This document shows positions 1-8,043 of a stretch of DNA of 64,000 bases, piece by piece. A program made the translations under genes and the position numbers. Origin of the DNA: Enterococcus plantarum (GTDB lineage: Bacteria; Bacillota; Bacilli; Lactobacillales; Enterococcaceae); the NCBI RefSeq assembly GCF_001730295.1, contig NZ_MIKA01000002.1, forward strand, positions 51,161 to 115,160, in the 5' to 3' direction. The notes beneath the pieces are model-generated. The model was not told the origin of the DNA. It did no database searches and worked only from the letters and a program-made list of their open reading frames with translations. The stretch's first letter is position 1, and each line of letters starts with the position of its first letter.

Positions 1-159
1 CTACTAGACGATGATGTTGACCAATTGATCGAAGAGCGTAATCAAGCTCGCGCGAATCGTGATTTTGCCCGCAGTGATGAAATTCGTGATTTATTAAAAG
101 ACAAAGGAATAACCTTGGAAGATACAGCTCAAGGAACTAGATGGAGAAGAAGTGAATGA
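1..159 (+). CDS. cysS: Cysteinyl-tRNA synthetase, C-terminal end (partial)
   Basis: The open frame enters from the left edge and ends at a TGA at 157-159, leaving the last 52 residues. They read as the C-terminal helical tail of class I cysteinyl-tRNA synthetase: a run like [22 protein letters not shown] followed by an LKDKGI..EDT..GTRWRR ending, which is characteristic of CysS. The enzyme charges tRNA-Cys in the cytoplasm. The catalytic Rossmann domain lies outside the window. The stop overlaps the mrnC start by 4 bp (ATGA), so the two are translationally coupled. The cysS-mrnC-rlmB-yacP order is the conserved Firmicutes arrangement, which supports the call. Confidence 0.9.
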   Translation, partial: LLDDDVDQLIEERNQARANRDFARSDEIRDLLKDKGITLEDTAQGTRWRRSE

Positions 160-554
160 GAGATTATACTCAATTAAACGGTTTAGCATTGGCCTATGTA
201 GGGGATGCAATCTATGAGATTTATATCCGCGATTACTTAGTGGAACAAGGACAAACCAAACCAAATACGCTACACCGTATGGCAACACATTATGTTTCAG
301 CCAAAGCCCAAGCTTTTCTGATTCAAGAAATGCTGGAAGAAAAATTACTTTCAGAAAATGAAGAACTAATGTACAAACGCGGCCGCAACGCCAAAAGCCA
401 CACGTCTGCAAAAAATGCCGATATCACAACGTATCGAATTGCCACTGGATTTGAGTCGTTGATGGGGTATCTGCACTTGACGAAACAAACGGAACGTTTG
501 AAAGAATTGATTGATTGGTGTATAAAAAAAGTAGGTGAAAAAAATGAGAAATGA
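156..554 (+). CDS. mrnC: Mini-ribonuclease III
   Basis: 132 residues, the usual size of Mini-III, which is an RNase III catalytic domain without a dsRNA-binding domain. In Bacillus it matures the ends of 23S rRNA. The N-terminus [23 protein letters not shown] carries the family signature with the acidic YVGDAIYE motif, and the centre has the [16 protein letters not shown] stretch. The start overlaps the cysS stop (ATGA) and rlmB begins a few bases before this gene ends, so the three form one translation-coupled unit. The family and neighbours agree, so confidence is high. Confidence 0.93.
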   Translation: MRDYTQLNGLALAYVGDAIYEIYIRDYLVEQGQTKPNTLHRMATHYVSAKAQAFLIQEMLEEKLLSENEELMYKRGRNAKSHTSAKNADITTYRIATGFESLMGYLHLTKQTERLKELIDWCIKKVGEKNEK

Positions 555-1383
555 TAAAAAGCGCCCTTTTAAGGGAAACAAACCACAAAAAAAACAACCA
601 TTTAAAAAAGAATTGGTAAGAAAAGAACGTGAAGTCTCACAAGAAGAGGTCGAAGATAACTTCGTTTTTGGGAATCATGCGACGGTAGAAGCAATTCAAC
701 AAGGTCGTGGCAATAAATTATTTCTTCAAGAAGATAGTAAGAGCGAGAAAGTTGAACACCTAAAATTATTAGCCAAAGAAAATGCTGTACCTGTTAAATG
801 GGTACCAAAACAAAAACTAGATACAATGACAAATCACGGTGTTCATCAAGGAATCGTATTAGCAATTACAGCGTATGAATACTTAACATTGGAAGAATTG
901 CTCGATCAGACGAAAGAAAAGACGGAGACGCCATTCTTTTTAATCTTAGATAGTTTAGAAGACCCGCATAATTTTGGCTCTATCTTAAGAACGGCAGATG
1001 CAACGGGTGTGGACGGGATCATTATCCCCAAACACCGTGCAGTTGGCATTACACCAGTTGTCACCAAAGCTTCAACTGGAGCAGTTGAATATATCCCAGT
1101 CGCTCGTGTAACCAATTTAGCGCAAAGTATTGCTACATTAAAAGAAAATAGTTTTTGGATTTTTGGGACGGATATGAAAGGCACTGATTACCGCAAATGG
1201 AATACGCAAGGGGCGATTGCGTTGATCATTGGAAATGAAGGTCGTGGCATGAGTCAAGGTCTACATAAAGAAGTAGATGAATTATTGACGATTCCAATGA
1301 GTGGACATGTTCAAAGTTTGAATGCCGGTGTTGCAGCGGGATTGTTGATGTATGAAGTTTATCGTGGGCGAAATAGTCTGTAA
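544..1383 (+). CDS. rlmB: 23S rRNA (guanosine-2'-O-)-methyltransferase RlmB family (SpoU/TrmH)
   Basis: A SPOUT-class 2'-O-ribose methyltransferase, about 279 residues from the ATG at 544. An upstream GTG at 535 is in frame but overlaps the AGGTG ribosome-binding site at 532-536, so ATG is preferred. The N-terminus is lysine-rich and basic. A substrate-binding domain ([20 protein letters not shown], then [10 protein letters not shown]) precedes the SpoU catalytic domain with motif 1 [18 protein letters not shown], motif 2 IIGNEGRGM and motif 3 [22 protein letters not shown]. It belongs to the cysS-mrnC-rlmB unit. The exact rRNA target (G2251 in E. coli) is assumed from the family. Confidence 0.92.
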   Translation: MRNDKKRPFKGNKPQKKQPFKKELVRKEREVSQEEVEDNFVFGNHATVEAIQQGRGNKLFLQEDSKSEKVEHLKLLAKENAVPVKWVPKQKLDTMTNHGVHQGIVLAITAYEYLTLEELLDQTKEKTETPFFLILDSLEDPHNFGSILRTADATGVDGIIIPKHRAVGITPVVTKASTGAVEYIPVARVTNLAQSIATLKENSFWIFGTDMKGTDYRKWNTQGAIALIIGNEGRGMSQGLHKEVDELLTIPMSGHVQSLNAGVAAGLLMYEVYRGRNSL

Positions 1384-1438
1384 AGGTTCGTTTAGCGGCG
1401 ATAGAGGCACATCATTAAAAAGAAGGTGACAAAGCAAA

Positions 1439-1969
1439 ATGAAAAAACAGTTATTGATCGTTGATGGTTATAATATGATTGGTTCTTGGCCAGAGTTGGT
1501 TCAGTTGAAAAATCAGAATAAACTTGAAGATGCCAGAGAAGTTTTACTACAGCGTTTATCCAACTATGCAAAATACGAGGGGTTAGAAGTAATCGTGGTT
1601 TTTGATGCACAGCTGGTTCCAGGTATTCAGCAGACATATAAGAAGTATCATCTAACTGTGGTTTTTACCAAAGAAGAAGAGACTGCTGATAGCTATATTG
1701 AACGGATTGCCGGAGAAAAAAATGATCGGTTGACGCAAGTAACAGTCGCAACAAGCGATTTGGCAGAACAATGGCTAGTTTTTTCAAAAGGAGCATTGCG
1801 AGCATCAGCGAATGAACTGTATAAAAATGTTCAAAAATCAGAACGTACAATTGCTATTCATGCGACGGATATCCATTTCCAAGATTTTCGACGAAATTCT
1901 CCATGGAATCTAGAGCAATTGTCAAAGTTGTCCGAAAAAATGGACGAATTGTCCAAAAAGAAAGAATAA
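1439..1969 (+). CDS. rae1: NYN-domain ribonuclease, YacP/Rae1 family
   Basis: 176 residues of the YacP family. It starts LLIVDGYNMIGSWPEL, the NYN (PIN-like) signature with a catalytic aspartate, and continues with VFDAQLVPG and FTKEEETADSYIERIA, which supply further acidic active-site residues. In B. subtilis the orthologue Rae1 is a ribosome-associated endonuclease that cleaves translated mRNAs in the A site. It follows rlmB after a 55 bp gap containing an AAGAAGGTGA ribosome-binding site at about 1421-1430. The C-terminus is lysine-rich. The family assignment is firm; the Rae1-like specificity is inferred from orthology. Confidence 0.88.
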   Translation: MKKQLLIVDGYNMIGSWPELVQLKNQNKLEDAREVLLQRLSNYAKYEGLEVIVVFDAQLVPGIQQTYKKYHLTVVFTKEEETADSYIERIAGEKNDRLTQVTVATSDLAEQWLVFSKGALRASANELYKNVQKSERTIAIHATDIHFQDFRRNSPWNLEQLSKLSEKMDELSKKKE

Positions 1970-2015
1970 CTGTGCTTTTGTATCTGTTTTCTTAGAAGAA
2001 AATGTTACGCTTTTT

Positions 2016-2040
2016 CCAAGCATTTTGGTAGAATGCTTGG
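2016..2040 (+). promoter_or_regulatory. Perfect 9-bp inverted repeat abutting the sigma-factor ribosome-binding site
   Basis: CCAAGCATT at 2016-2024 is matched by AATGCTTGG at 2032-2040 with a 7-nt loop, and the Shine-Dalgarno AAGGAG begins at 2041 with no gap. No T-run follows, so it is not a normal terminator. It could be an operator or an RNA hairpin that modulates translation of the sigma factor. The structure is seen in the sequence; the role is inferred. Confidence 0.5.
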
Positions 2041-2056
2041 AAGGAGAATGTTGTTG

Positions 2057-2617
2057 ATGAACAAGTATGAAGATATCTTAAAAGGAGAACCATTAGCATT
2101 TGATCGTATGTATCGGAAGTATCATCCAGTTGTGTATAAACTTCAAAAAAAATATTATTTAAAGGATTTTGATCGAGAAGACTGGTTACAGGAAGGTCGG
2201 ATTATTTTTCACCGCTCACTGGAAAAATATCAAGATGAGCATAGTGTTTCAATTGGAACATTTTTCAAATCAAATTTTGAAAACCATATCCGCAGCTTAG
2301 TTAGAAAACAATGTGCACTCAAACGAACGATTGACGCAAAGTCTATTTCTTTAGATCAAAAAATAGAAAATCAGGGAGAATCCTTTTTTGATTACATAGG
2401 AACGGAAGATAGCAATGCATTAGATCAGATGATTATTCGGGAAAAGCTAGAGCAGCTGCCACTCGTTTTGTCACCTTTTGAACGAATCACCTTTGAAGAA
2501 TATATGAATGGCAAGGAATTAAAAGAGATTGCAAACGACACTGATAGCCGTGAAATCACTGTCAGAAGTGCCTATGATCGAGCAAAAAAGAAATTGAAAG
2601 CGATTATTTATGATTAA
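2057..2617 (+). CDS. RNA polymerase sigma factor, SigH/sigma-70-like
   Basis: About 186 residues. The N-terminal half (FDRMYRKYHPVVYKLQKKYYLKDFDREDWLQEGRIIFHRSLEKY) is a sigma region 2 with the usual ..DREDWLQEG.. segment. The C-terminal half (LPLVLSPFERITFEEYMNGKELKEIANDT..EITVRSAYDRAKKKLK) is a region 4 helix-turn-helix. Size, two-domain build and position after rlmB-yacP match the SigH/ComX-like factor of Firmicutes, where the Bacillus gene sits before rpmG-secE-nusG; those genes are not adjacent here. In-frame ATGs at 2033 and 2048 and TTGs at 2051 and 2054 exist, but the AAGGAG at 2041-2046 best suits TTG 2054 or ATG 2057. Its regulon cannot be told from sequence. Confidence 0.82.
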   Translation: MNKYEDILKGEPLAFDRMYRKYHPVVYKLQKKYYLKDFDREDWLQEGRIIFHRSLEKYQDEHSVSIGTFFKSNFENHIRSLVRKQCALKRTIDAKSISLDQKIENQGESFFDYIGTEDSNALDQMIIREKLEQLPLVLSPFERITFEEYMNGKELKEIANDTDSREITVRSAYDRAKKKLKAIIYD

Positions 2618-2702
2618 ATTAGAACTTTTAAAATTTTCACATCAAATAATTATTCATTTATAAATTATAATTAGTTGCAATTCATTTTCTGCTATGGTAA
2701 AC

Positions 2703-2731
2703 TTGTTATTTTTATTAATATGTGATACAAT
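2703..2731 (+). promoter_or_regulatory. Promoter of veg
   Basis: TTGTTA at 2703-2708 and TACAAT at 2726-2731 are separated by exactly 17 bp. Transcription would start near 2738, leaving a very short leader in which the GAGGTGA ribosome-binding site (2739-2745) is almost at the 5' end. Strong match to a housekeeping promoter. Confidence 0.75.
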
Positions 2732-2750
2732 GGCGAATGAGGTGAATGCA

Positions 2751-2996
2751 ATGCCAACAACTTTAGCGTCAATTAAAAAAGATCTAGAATGTCGTATCGG
2801 CAGCCAAATCACATTAGTTGCTCAAACCGGCAGAAAGCGCCAAACTGAACGTAAAGGTATTTTGACAGAAACGTATCCATCTGTCTTCGTTGTAGATTTA
2901 GACCCAGATGAAAACTCATTCGAACGAGTTTCTTATAGTTATTCGGATGTGCTAACACGCACAGTAGAGATTGAATTTGTCAGTGAAGCAGTCTAA
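2751..2996 (+). CDS. veg: Veg family protein
   Basis: 81 residues from ATG 2751, preceded by GAGGTGA with 5-nt spacing. An in-frame upstream extension to 2694 runs through the promoter and is not used. The sequence is a complete Veg protein (LASIKKDLECRIGSQITLVAQTGRKRQTERKGILTETYP.VFVVDLD), with the GRK motif and the KGILTETYPSVFVV core. Veg is a small, abundant Firmicutes protein; in B. subtilis it stimulates biofilm matrix genes by counteracting SinR, and whether this applies in a SinR-less enterococcus is unknown. Monocistronic, with its own promoter and a strong terminator. Confidence 0.92.
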   Translation: MPTTLASIKKDLECRIGSQITLVAQTGRKRQTERKGILTETYPSVFVVDLDPDENSFERVSYSYSDVLTRTVEIEFVSEAV

Positions 2997-3017
2997 GACA
3001 ATTATTGATTTTTAAAA

Positions 3018-3056
3018 GCAGAGACAAAGCGAAAACGCTTTAGCTCTGCTTTTTTT
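3018..3056 (+). terminator. Rho-independent terminator of veg
   Basis: AGCAGAG and CAAAGCG on the left pair with CGCTTT and GCTCTGCT on the right around an AAAA loop, followed by six T. Positioned 21 bp after the veg stop. Confidence 0.88.
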
Positions 3057-3211
3057 GTCTATGAGATAGTTTACTAATTATGTATAAAAGAGTAGACGTA
3101 AAGGATAAGTAGAGCAATTTTTATACAAATATATACTTCTCTAACAACATATGTTAGAATTTAAAAGATTGTGAAGTTGGTCAGGTAATGGGATTAGATA
3201 GGTGAAAAAGA

Positions 3212-4063
3212 ATGGAAATCATAGAAAAAGCGCCCGCAAAAATCAATCTGGGGTTGGATGCTCTCTATAAAAGAAATGATGGTTATCACGAGTTAGAGAT
3301 GATCATGGCTAGTGTAGATTTAGCCGATCGGCTGACCTTTGAGTTATTGCCGAAAAATGAAATAGTGATTGAAACAGATAGCTCCTTTTTGCCAGTAGAT
3401 CGAAGAAATCACGTGTATCAAGCAGCAGAATTGCTGAAGAGCACGTTTAATCTTACGCAAGGAGTTAAAATTTATATAGAAAAAAGAATTCCCGTAGCCG
3501 CTGGGTTAGCTGGCGGCAGTAGTGATTGTGCTGCTGCGTTAAGAGGAATGAATCAATTGTGGGAGTTAGGCTTGTCGCTAGAAGAACTTGCTGTACTTGG
3601 CAGTAAGATTGGTTCAGATGTTCCGTATTGCGTTCATGGTGGGACAGCTTTTGTTACTGGTCGTGGAGAAAAGATTGAGTTTTTACCAACGATGCCACAA
3701 TGTTGGGTCGTTTTAGTAAAGCCAAGAATGAGTGTCTCTACGGGTTCGATTTTTGGGAGTTTATCCTTCAATGACGTAGAACATCCTGATATTCGTGGTC
3801 TGAAACAAGCCATTGAGACGAATAACTATCAGTTGATGGCAGAAAAAAGTGGTAATGCTTTAGAAGGTGTAACAATCAATCGTCACCCAGTGATCCAGCA
3901 AATCAAAGATCGTATGATGAAATATGGAGCAGATGCGGCACTGATGAGTGGGAGCGGCCCAACAGTTTTTGCCTTGTGTGAGAAAAAGACAAGAGCACAG
4001 CGTATTTATAACGGTTTAAAAGGCTTTTGTGAAGAAGTTTATATTGTACGGACGTTAAAATAA
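3212..4063 (+). CDS. ispE: 4-diphosphocytidyl-2-C-methyl-D-erythritol kinase homologue
   Basis: 283 residues, the full GHMP-kinase length for IspE. Motifs: N-terminal EKAPAKINLGLDALYKRNDGYHEL, the ATP-binding loop PVAAGLAGGSSDCAAALRG around residue 95, and the C-terminal MSGSGPTVFAL motif. In the MEP pathway IspE phosphorylates CDP-methylerythritol. Enterococci make isoprenoids by the mevalonate route, so this is an isolated kinase without its pathway here, and its physiological substrate may differ. The gene is single, with a divergent family-A repeat and terminator downstream. The family call is firm; the reaction in this host is uncertain. Confidence 0.88.
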   Translation: MEIIEKAPAKINLGLDALYKRNDGYHELEMIMASVDLADRLTFELLPKNEIVIETDSSFLPVDRRNHVYQAAELLKSTFNLTQGVKIYIEKRIPVAAGLAGGSSDCAAALRGMNQLWELGLSLEELAVLGSKIGSDVPYCVHGGTAFVTGRGEKIEFLPTMPQCWVVLVKPRMSVSTGSIFGSLSFNDVEHPDIRGLKQAIETNNYQLMAEKSGNALEGVTINRHPVIQQIKDRMMKYGADAALMSGSGPTVFALCEKKTRAQRIYNGLKGFCEEVYIVRTLK

Positions 4064-4069
4064 AAGGTT

Positions 4070-4184
4070 GTGACAGAAGTGTGTAACGCCAAGAAATAAG
4101 CAGGAGTTGCTTCTGCTATCATCTTATATCCAGATTGCAGGGGTGAGGTGTGACTCATAGAGTCATGTCTCAGCTCCTTTTTTT
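4070..4184 (+). repeat. Degenerate family-A intergenic repeat ending in the ispE terminator
   Basis: The left part (GGTTGTGACAGAAGT, AAGAAATAAG, GGAGTTGCTTCTGC) is a shortened version of the family-A repeat found intact at 62857-63030. The right part has diverged but keeps the function: GGGGTGAGGTGTGACTC pairs with GAGTCATGTCTCAGCTCC at 4140-4177, followed by seven T (4178-4184), giving a terminator for ispE. Confidence 0.7.
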
Positions 4185-4225
4185 GGTTATAGTAATAGGA
4201 ATAAACTATTTTGATCTGTTTTCAC

Positions 4226-4254
4226 TTGACGTTCTCATTTCCTTCTGGTAAATT
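4226..4254 (+). promoter_or_regulatory. Promoter of adcACB
   Basis: TTGACG at 4226-4231 and TAAATT at 4249-4254 with a 17-bp spacer. The predicted start near 4261 lies just upstream of the Zur-like palindrome, an arrangement suited to repression. Confidence 0.65.
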
Positions 4255-4267
4255 AGTTCTTGCTAAC

Positions 4268-4288
4268 AAATCGTAAATATTACGATTT
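4268..4288 (+). promoter_or_regulatory. Zur box (zinc-dependent repressor operator)
   Basis: A perfect 9-bp inverted repeat, AAATCGTAA and TTACGATTT, with a 3-bp centre. This differs at one base from the Bacillus Zur box consensus (AAATCGTAAT-N-ATTACGATTT). It sits between the promoter and the adcA ribosome-binding site. Zinc-loaded Zur would be expected to block transcription of the zinc importer. The box is seen directly; binding is inferred from the consensus and the target. Confidence 0.82.
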
Positions 4289-4319
4289 AATCAAGGTAAA
4301 TCGAAATGAGGATAAAGAG

Positions 4320-5282
4320 ATGAGAAAAAATAGCTGGAAATATAGTATCGGAATGTTGCTAGTAATCGTGATGTTTACATTAACAGCATGCGGACAAACG
4401 AAAGAGCAAGATAAAACTGGGAAAAGTGATACAATAAAAGTCGTGACAACGTTTTACCCCATGTATGATTTCGCTAAAAATGTGGTAGGGGATGCTGGAG
4501 AGGTTCAATTATTGATTCCATCTGGAACAGAACCTCATGATTATGAACCAAGTGCTAAAGACATAGCGAAGATCACAGATGCAGATGTCGTTGTGTATAA
4601 TAGTCACGAATTAGAAACGTGGGTCAAAGACGTTTTAGAAAATGTCGATGAGAAGAAAGTTGCGGTTGTTGAAGCGGCAGGGTCGATCGATTTGATGGAA
4701 GGTACAGCTCATGAGCATGATGGCGAAGAAGCTGACCATGACGAACATGACCACGATCACGAATTAGATCCTCATGTTTGGCTAGATCCCGTTTTAGCAC
4801 AAAAAGAAGTTGAAGCAATTCGTGATGCGTTGGTGAAAAAATACCCAGATAAAAAAGAGACCTTTGAAAAAAATGCAGCAACTTATATTGAAAAGTTGAA
4901 AGGCTTAGATACAGAATATAAAGAAGCCTTTGCGAATGCTAAAAATAAAACGTTCGTAACACAGCATGCAGCATTTGGCTACTTAGCGAAACAATACGGT
5001 TTGATACAAGAATCGATTGCTGGTATTTCACCAGATCAAGAGCCTTCACCAAGCCGTTTGGCAGAGTTGAAAAAATATATCGAAGAGCACAACGTATCCG
5101 TGATCTATTTTGAAACATCTGCTTCATCAAAAGTTGCTAAAACATTAGCACGTGAAACAAATGTAGAATTGGCAGTGCTTAATCCGTTAGAAAGTATTAC
5201 CCAAAAAGAACAAGATAATGGGGAAGATTATATTTCTGTTATGAAAGCCAATCTTGAAGCGTTGAAGAAAAGCATTAAGTAA
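4320..5282 (+). CDS. adcA: Zinc ABC transporter substrate-binding lipoprotein
   Basis: 320 residues from ATG 4320 (GAGG ribosome-binding site at about 4308-4311); a longer in-frame reading from 4260 passes through the Zur box and is rejected. Signal peptide with lipobox LTACG, then a cluster A-1 metal-binding protein: KVVTTFYPMYDFAKNVVGD, GTEPHDYEPSAKDI, a histidine/acidic loop of about 20 residues (HEHDGEEADHDEHDHDHE) before LDPHVWLDP, and TQHAAFGYLAKQYG. The four metal-ligand regions and His-rich loop indicate zinc rather than manganese. It lacks the C-terminal ZinT-like domain of streptococcal AdcA. It captures zinc outside the membrane for AdcCB, under Zur control. Confidence 0.92.
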   Translation: MRKNSWKYSIGMLLVIVMFTLTACGQTKEQDKTGKSDTIKVVTTFYPMYDFAKNVVGDAGEVQLLIPSGTEPHDYEPSAKDIAKITDADVVVYNSHELETWVKDVLENVDEKKVAVVEAAGSIDLMEGTAHEHDGEEADHDEHDHDHELDPHVWLDPVLAQKEVEAIRDALVKKYPDKKETFEKNAATYIEKLKGLDTEYKEAFANAKNKTFVTQHAAFGYLAKQYGLIQESIAGISPDQEPSPSRLAELKKYIEEHNVSVIYFETSASSKVAKTLARETNVELAVLNPLESITQKEQDNGEDYISVMKANLEALKKSIK

Positions 5283-5359
5283 GAAATTGAGGCGGAATAA
5301 TGGTGTTGAGCTATTATTTCGGCCTTCAATTGTATAGTAGTCAAAGAAGGAGAATAGAC

Positions 5360-6040
5360 ATGCATTACCTAGAAGTCAAAGACCTCACATTTTATTATGA
5401 TGATGAGCCAGTTTTAGAAGATGTTTCATATTATGTCGATCCAGGCGAATTTGTCATTCTCACTGGTGAGAATGGAGCAGCAAAATCAACATTGATCAAA
5501 AGTACATTGGGCTTATTGAAACCAACAAAAGGTGCAATCACGATTGCCAAAGAAAACAGTGCGGGTGAGAAGCTCAGCATTGGCTATATTCCACAACAAG
5601 TAGCTTCTTTTAACGCAGGATTCCCAAGTACAGTGATCGAACTAGTTCGATCAGGACGTTTTCCGCGTAATCGTTGGTTCAAGCCCTTAACCAAAAGAGA
5701 TCATCAACATGTGGAAAAAGCACTCAAAGCAGTCGGCATGTGGGACATGCGCCATAAACGGATCGGTGAACTTTCTGGTGGACAGAAACAACGTATCAGT
5801 TTGGCGCGTATTTTTGCGACTGACCCTGATTTATTTATTTTAGATGAGCCAACAACGGGAATGGATGAAACGTCTAGGAATGAATTTTACCGCCTGTTAC
5901 GGCACAATGCCCATGATCATGGCAAAGCGATTTTGATGATCACCCACGATCATGAAGATATCAAATCGTATGCGGATCGCCAAATTCGTTTAGTTCGGAA
6001 GGAGGACTCACAATGGAGATGTTTTCATATGAGTTCATGA
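5360..6040 (+). CDS. adcC: Zinc ABC transporter ATP-binding protein
   Basis: 226 residues from ATG 5360, preceded by AGAAGGAG. Starts [22 protein letters not shown]; Walker A is GENGAAKST, the GAGKST glycine being alanine as in streptococcal AdcC; the Q-loop is [17 protein letters not shown]; the signature is LSGGQKQR; Walker B is [12 protein letters not shown]; the H-loop is MITHDHED. It energises zinc uptake through AdcB with AdcA as receptor. An in-frame extension to 5300 has no ribosome-binding site. The 3' end overlaps adcB by 28 bp, so the two subunits are translationally coupled. Confidence 0.93.
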   Translation: MHYLEVKDLTFYYDDEPVLEDVSYYVDPGEFVILTGENGAAKSTLIKSTLGLLKPTKGAITIAKENSAGEKLSIGYIPQQVASFNAGFPSTVIELVRSGRFPRNRWFKPLTKRDHQHVEKALKAVGMWDMRHKRIGELSGGQKQRISLARIFATDPDLFILDEPTTGMDETSRNEFYRLLRHNAHDHGKAILMITHDHEDIKSYADRQIRLVRKEDSQWRCFHMSS

Positions 6041-6849
6041 GAAAAGCTTTTTTAGCCGCAACATTTATTTCGGTCATTGCACCAATGTTAGGGGTATTTC
6101 TTGTGATTAGAAGACAATCTTTAATGGCGGATACTCTTTCACACGTATCGCTAGCTGGAGTTGCTTTAGGGTTTTTCTTAAACTGGAATCCAAATATCAT
6201 GACAATGGTTGTCGTGATTATTGCGGCAATTATTTTAGAATACCTACGAATGATTTATAGTACGTACTCAGAAATCTCGATTGCAATCTTAATGTCAGGT
6301 GGATTGGCGCTAGCTTTGGTGCTGATGAACCTGAGCGGAGGAAATTCAGCAGCCAGTATCCAGTCGTATCTATTCGGTTCGATTGTGACGATTACGTGGC
6401 AACAGGTCATTATTTTAGCAGTTCTGTTTGTGGTGTTAGTGATTTTGTTTGTCTTATTCAAACGGCCAATGTATGTTTTGACCTTTGATGAAGATACGGC
6501 TCATGTGGACGGATTGCCGATTCACTGGATGTCGATGCTATTCAACGTCATTACAGGTGTGGCGATTGCAGTGATGATCCCAATTGCGGGAGCGTTATTG
6601 ATATCAGCGATCATGGTGTTACCAGCTGCCATCGGAATGCGGATCGGTAAAGGGTTTAATACGGTCATCATTATTAGTGTTATTATGGGATTGATTGGCA
6701 TGCTAACAGGATTGACGGGGTCTTATTATTTAGAAACACCGCCAAGTGCCAGCATCACATTGATTTTTATCGGATTGTTTATTCTTGTCAGCATTGTCCG
6801 TAAAGGATTGATGACTTTGCAAAGAAATAAGAAGATGAGTCAGCGATAA
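6013..6849 (+). CDS. adcB: Zinc ABC transporter permease
   Basis: 278 residues of the ABC-3 permease family (ZnuB/AdcB). Starts [54 protein letters not shown], the family hallmark ([14 protein letters not shown]), followed by about eight hydrophobic helices and the [15 protein letters not shown] segment. The ribosome-binding site AAGGAGG lies inside the end of adcC. Forms the membrane channel for zinc import; last gene of the operon, followed by a strong terminator. Confidence 0.93.
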   Translation: MEMFSYEFMRKAFLAATFISVIAPMLGVFLVIRRQSLMADTLSHVSLAGVALGFFLNWNPNIMTMVVVIIAAIILEYLRMIYSTYSEISIAILMSGGLALALVLMNLSGGNSAASIQSYLFGSIVTITWQQVIILAVLFVVLVILFVLFKRPMYVLTFDEDTAHVDGLPIHWMSMLFNVITGVAIAVMIPIAGALLISAIMVLPAAIGMRIGKGFNTVIIISVIMGLIGMLTGLTGSYYLETPPSASITLIFIGLFILVSIVRKGLMTLQRNKKMSQR

Positions 6850-6867
6850 ATTCGCTTAAACTAGCGT

Positions 6868-6912
6868 AAGATAAGAGGAAAAACGAAAGTTTTTTCTCTT
6901 ATCTTCTTTTTT
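6868..6912 (+). terminator. Rho-independent terminator of adcACB
   Basis: A 17-bp stem (AAGATAAGAGGAAAAAC against GTTTTTTCTCTTATCTT, one G-U pair) with a GAAA tetraloop, followed by CTTTTTT. Confidence 0.9.
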
Positions 6913-6921
6913 GTTTCTTAA

Positions 6922-6985
6922 ATTGCGAACTATTTTTTATTTTTGCTAAAAAATGCTCGATTTTTTTTGGAAAACACCCTATAAT
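6922..6985 (+). promoter_or_regulatory. PurBox-like pair and promoter upstream of purR
   Basis: ATTGCGAACTAT (core CGAAC at 6926-6930) and, on the opposite strand, ATCGAGCATT (GCTCG at 6955-6959) are oppositely oriented with 24 bp between the cores. This resembles the Bacillus/Lactococcus PurBox arrangement, the second box having one core mismatch. A TATAAT (6980-6985) follows, whose weak -35 overlaps box 2. It suggests PurR autoregulation. The sites are seen; the regulation is inferred. Confidence 0.45.
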
Positions 6986-7114
6986 AGGGAACGATAGATT
7001 GTAAGGGCGTATCATTTATTTTACCTATTAAAAAAATGAAGAACAAACCTATAAAAAATAAGGGATAATCATTATTCTAATGAATAACAACCCTTAAAGG
7101 AAAGAGGAGAAGAA

Positions 7115-7942
7115 GTGACAGATTCTAAAATTCGGAGAAGCGAACGATTGATTGATATGACACAGTACTTGTTGGATCATCCCCATACTTTGGTTTCTTT
7201 GACCCATTTTGCACAGCGTTATAAATCAGCCAAATCATCGATTAGTGAGGATTTAGCGATTATTAAAAAAACATTCAAACAAAGAGGGACAGGTATTCTT
7301 GAAACGATTCCAGGAGCAGCCGGTGGCGTTCGTTTTATCCCAGAAATGCCATACGAAGAGTCAAAAGAATTGGTTATGGCTTTGTGTGACCGTTTATCAG
7401 AACAAGATCGTCTGTTGCCAGGAGGATATGTGTATCTTTCTGATCTATTAGGACAGCCGGAATTGTTGCGCCAAGTTGGGAGAATTATTGCTTCTAAATA
7501 TTTAGGTGAAAAAATCGATGCGGTGATGACAGTGGCGACAAAAGGGGTGCCAATCGCACAAGCTGTCTCCTATTACTTGAACGTGCCGTTTGTAATTGTT
7601 CGTCGTGACTCAAAAATTACCGAAGGCTCGACGGTTAGTGTGAATTATGTTTCTGGATCATCTGAACGAATCGAAAAAATGGAATTATCAAAACGTAGTC
7701 TAAAACGTGGTTCAAGAGTCTTAGTCGTGGATGACTTCATGAAAGGCGGCGGAACCGTTAACGGAATGAAGAGCCTGATTGAAGAATTTGAGGCGGAACT
7801 TGTTGGGATCACCGTGTTTGCAGAGTCTAAATTTAAAGGACAACGTGCGATCGAAGATTATACTTCGTTACTTTATGTTGAAGACGTGGATACGCGCACG
7901 AAAACAATCAATGTTGTGCCAGGAAATTATTTTGATAAATAG
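7115..7942 (+). CDS. purR: Purine operon regulator PurR
   Basis: 275 residues starting at GTG 7115 after AGAGGAG. The N-terminus (SERLIDMTQYLLDHPHTLVSLTHFAQRYKSAKSSISEDLAIIKKTF) is the PurR winged helix; the rest is a type I phosphoribosyltransferase fold with the PRPP loop VLVVDDFMKGGGTVNGM and GVPIAQAVSYYL. PurR in Bacillus represses purine genes and PRPP relieves it; in lactococci it activates. The leader carries a hairpin (TTATTC/GAATAA inside AAGGG/CCCTT, about 7063-7097) just before the ribosome-binding site. PurBox-like sites lie upstream. Neighbour glmU follows only after a 2.5 kb gene-poor island. Confidence 0.93.
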   Translation: MTDSKIRRSERLIDMTQYLLDHPHTLVSLTHFAQRYKSAKSSISEDLAIIKKTFKQRGTGILETIPGAAGGVRFIPEMPYEESKELVMALCDRLSEQDRLLPGGYVYLSDLLGQPELLRQVGRIIASKYLGEKIDAVMTVATKGVPIAQAVSYYLNVPFVIVRRDSKITEGSTVSVNYVSGSSERIEKMELSKRSLKRGSRVLVVDDFMKGGGTVNGMKSLIEEFEAELVGITVFAESKFKGQRAIEDYTSLLYVEDVDTRTKTINVVPGNYFDK

Positions 7943-7951
7943 AGGTAAGAT

Positions 7952-7977
7952 CAGCTATCAGAAATGGTGGCTGTTTT
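7952..7977 (+). terminator. Probable terminator of purR
   Basis: CAGCTATC pairs with GGTGGCTG (with G-U pairs) and is followed by TTTTT, 10 bp after the purR stop. Moderate strength. Confidence 0.55.
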
Positions 7978-8043
7978 TGTTGAAAAGGTGGGAATTTGCA
8001 TTTAAATGAGCGGACAAATGATTGGTGTAAAATGAGAAAAAAC

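Noticed and set aside
5456..5490. AdcC Walker A glycine-to-alanine change (GENGAAKST) as a loss of function
   Set aside because: The same substitution is known in streptococcal AdcC, so it is a family trait.
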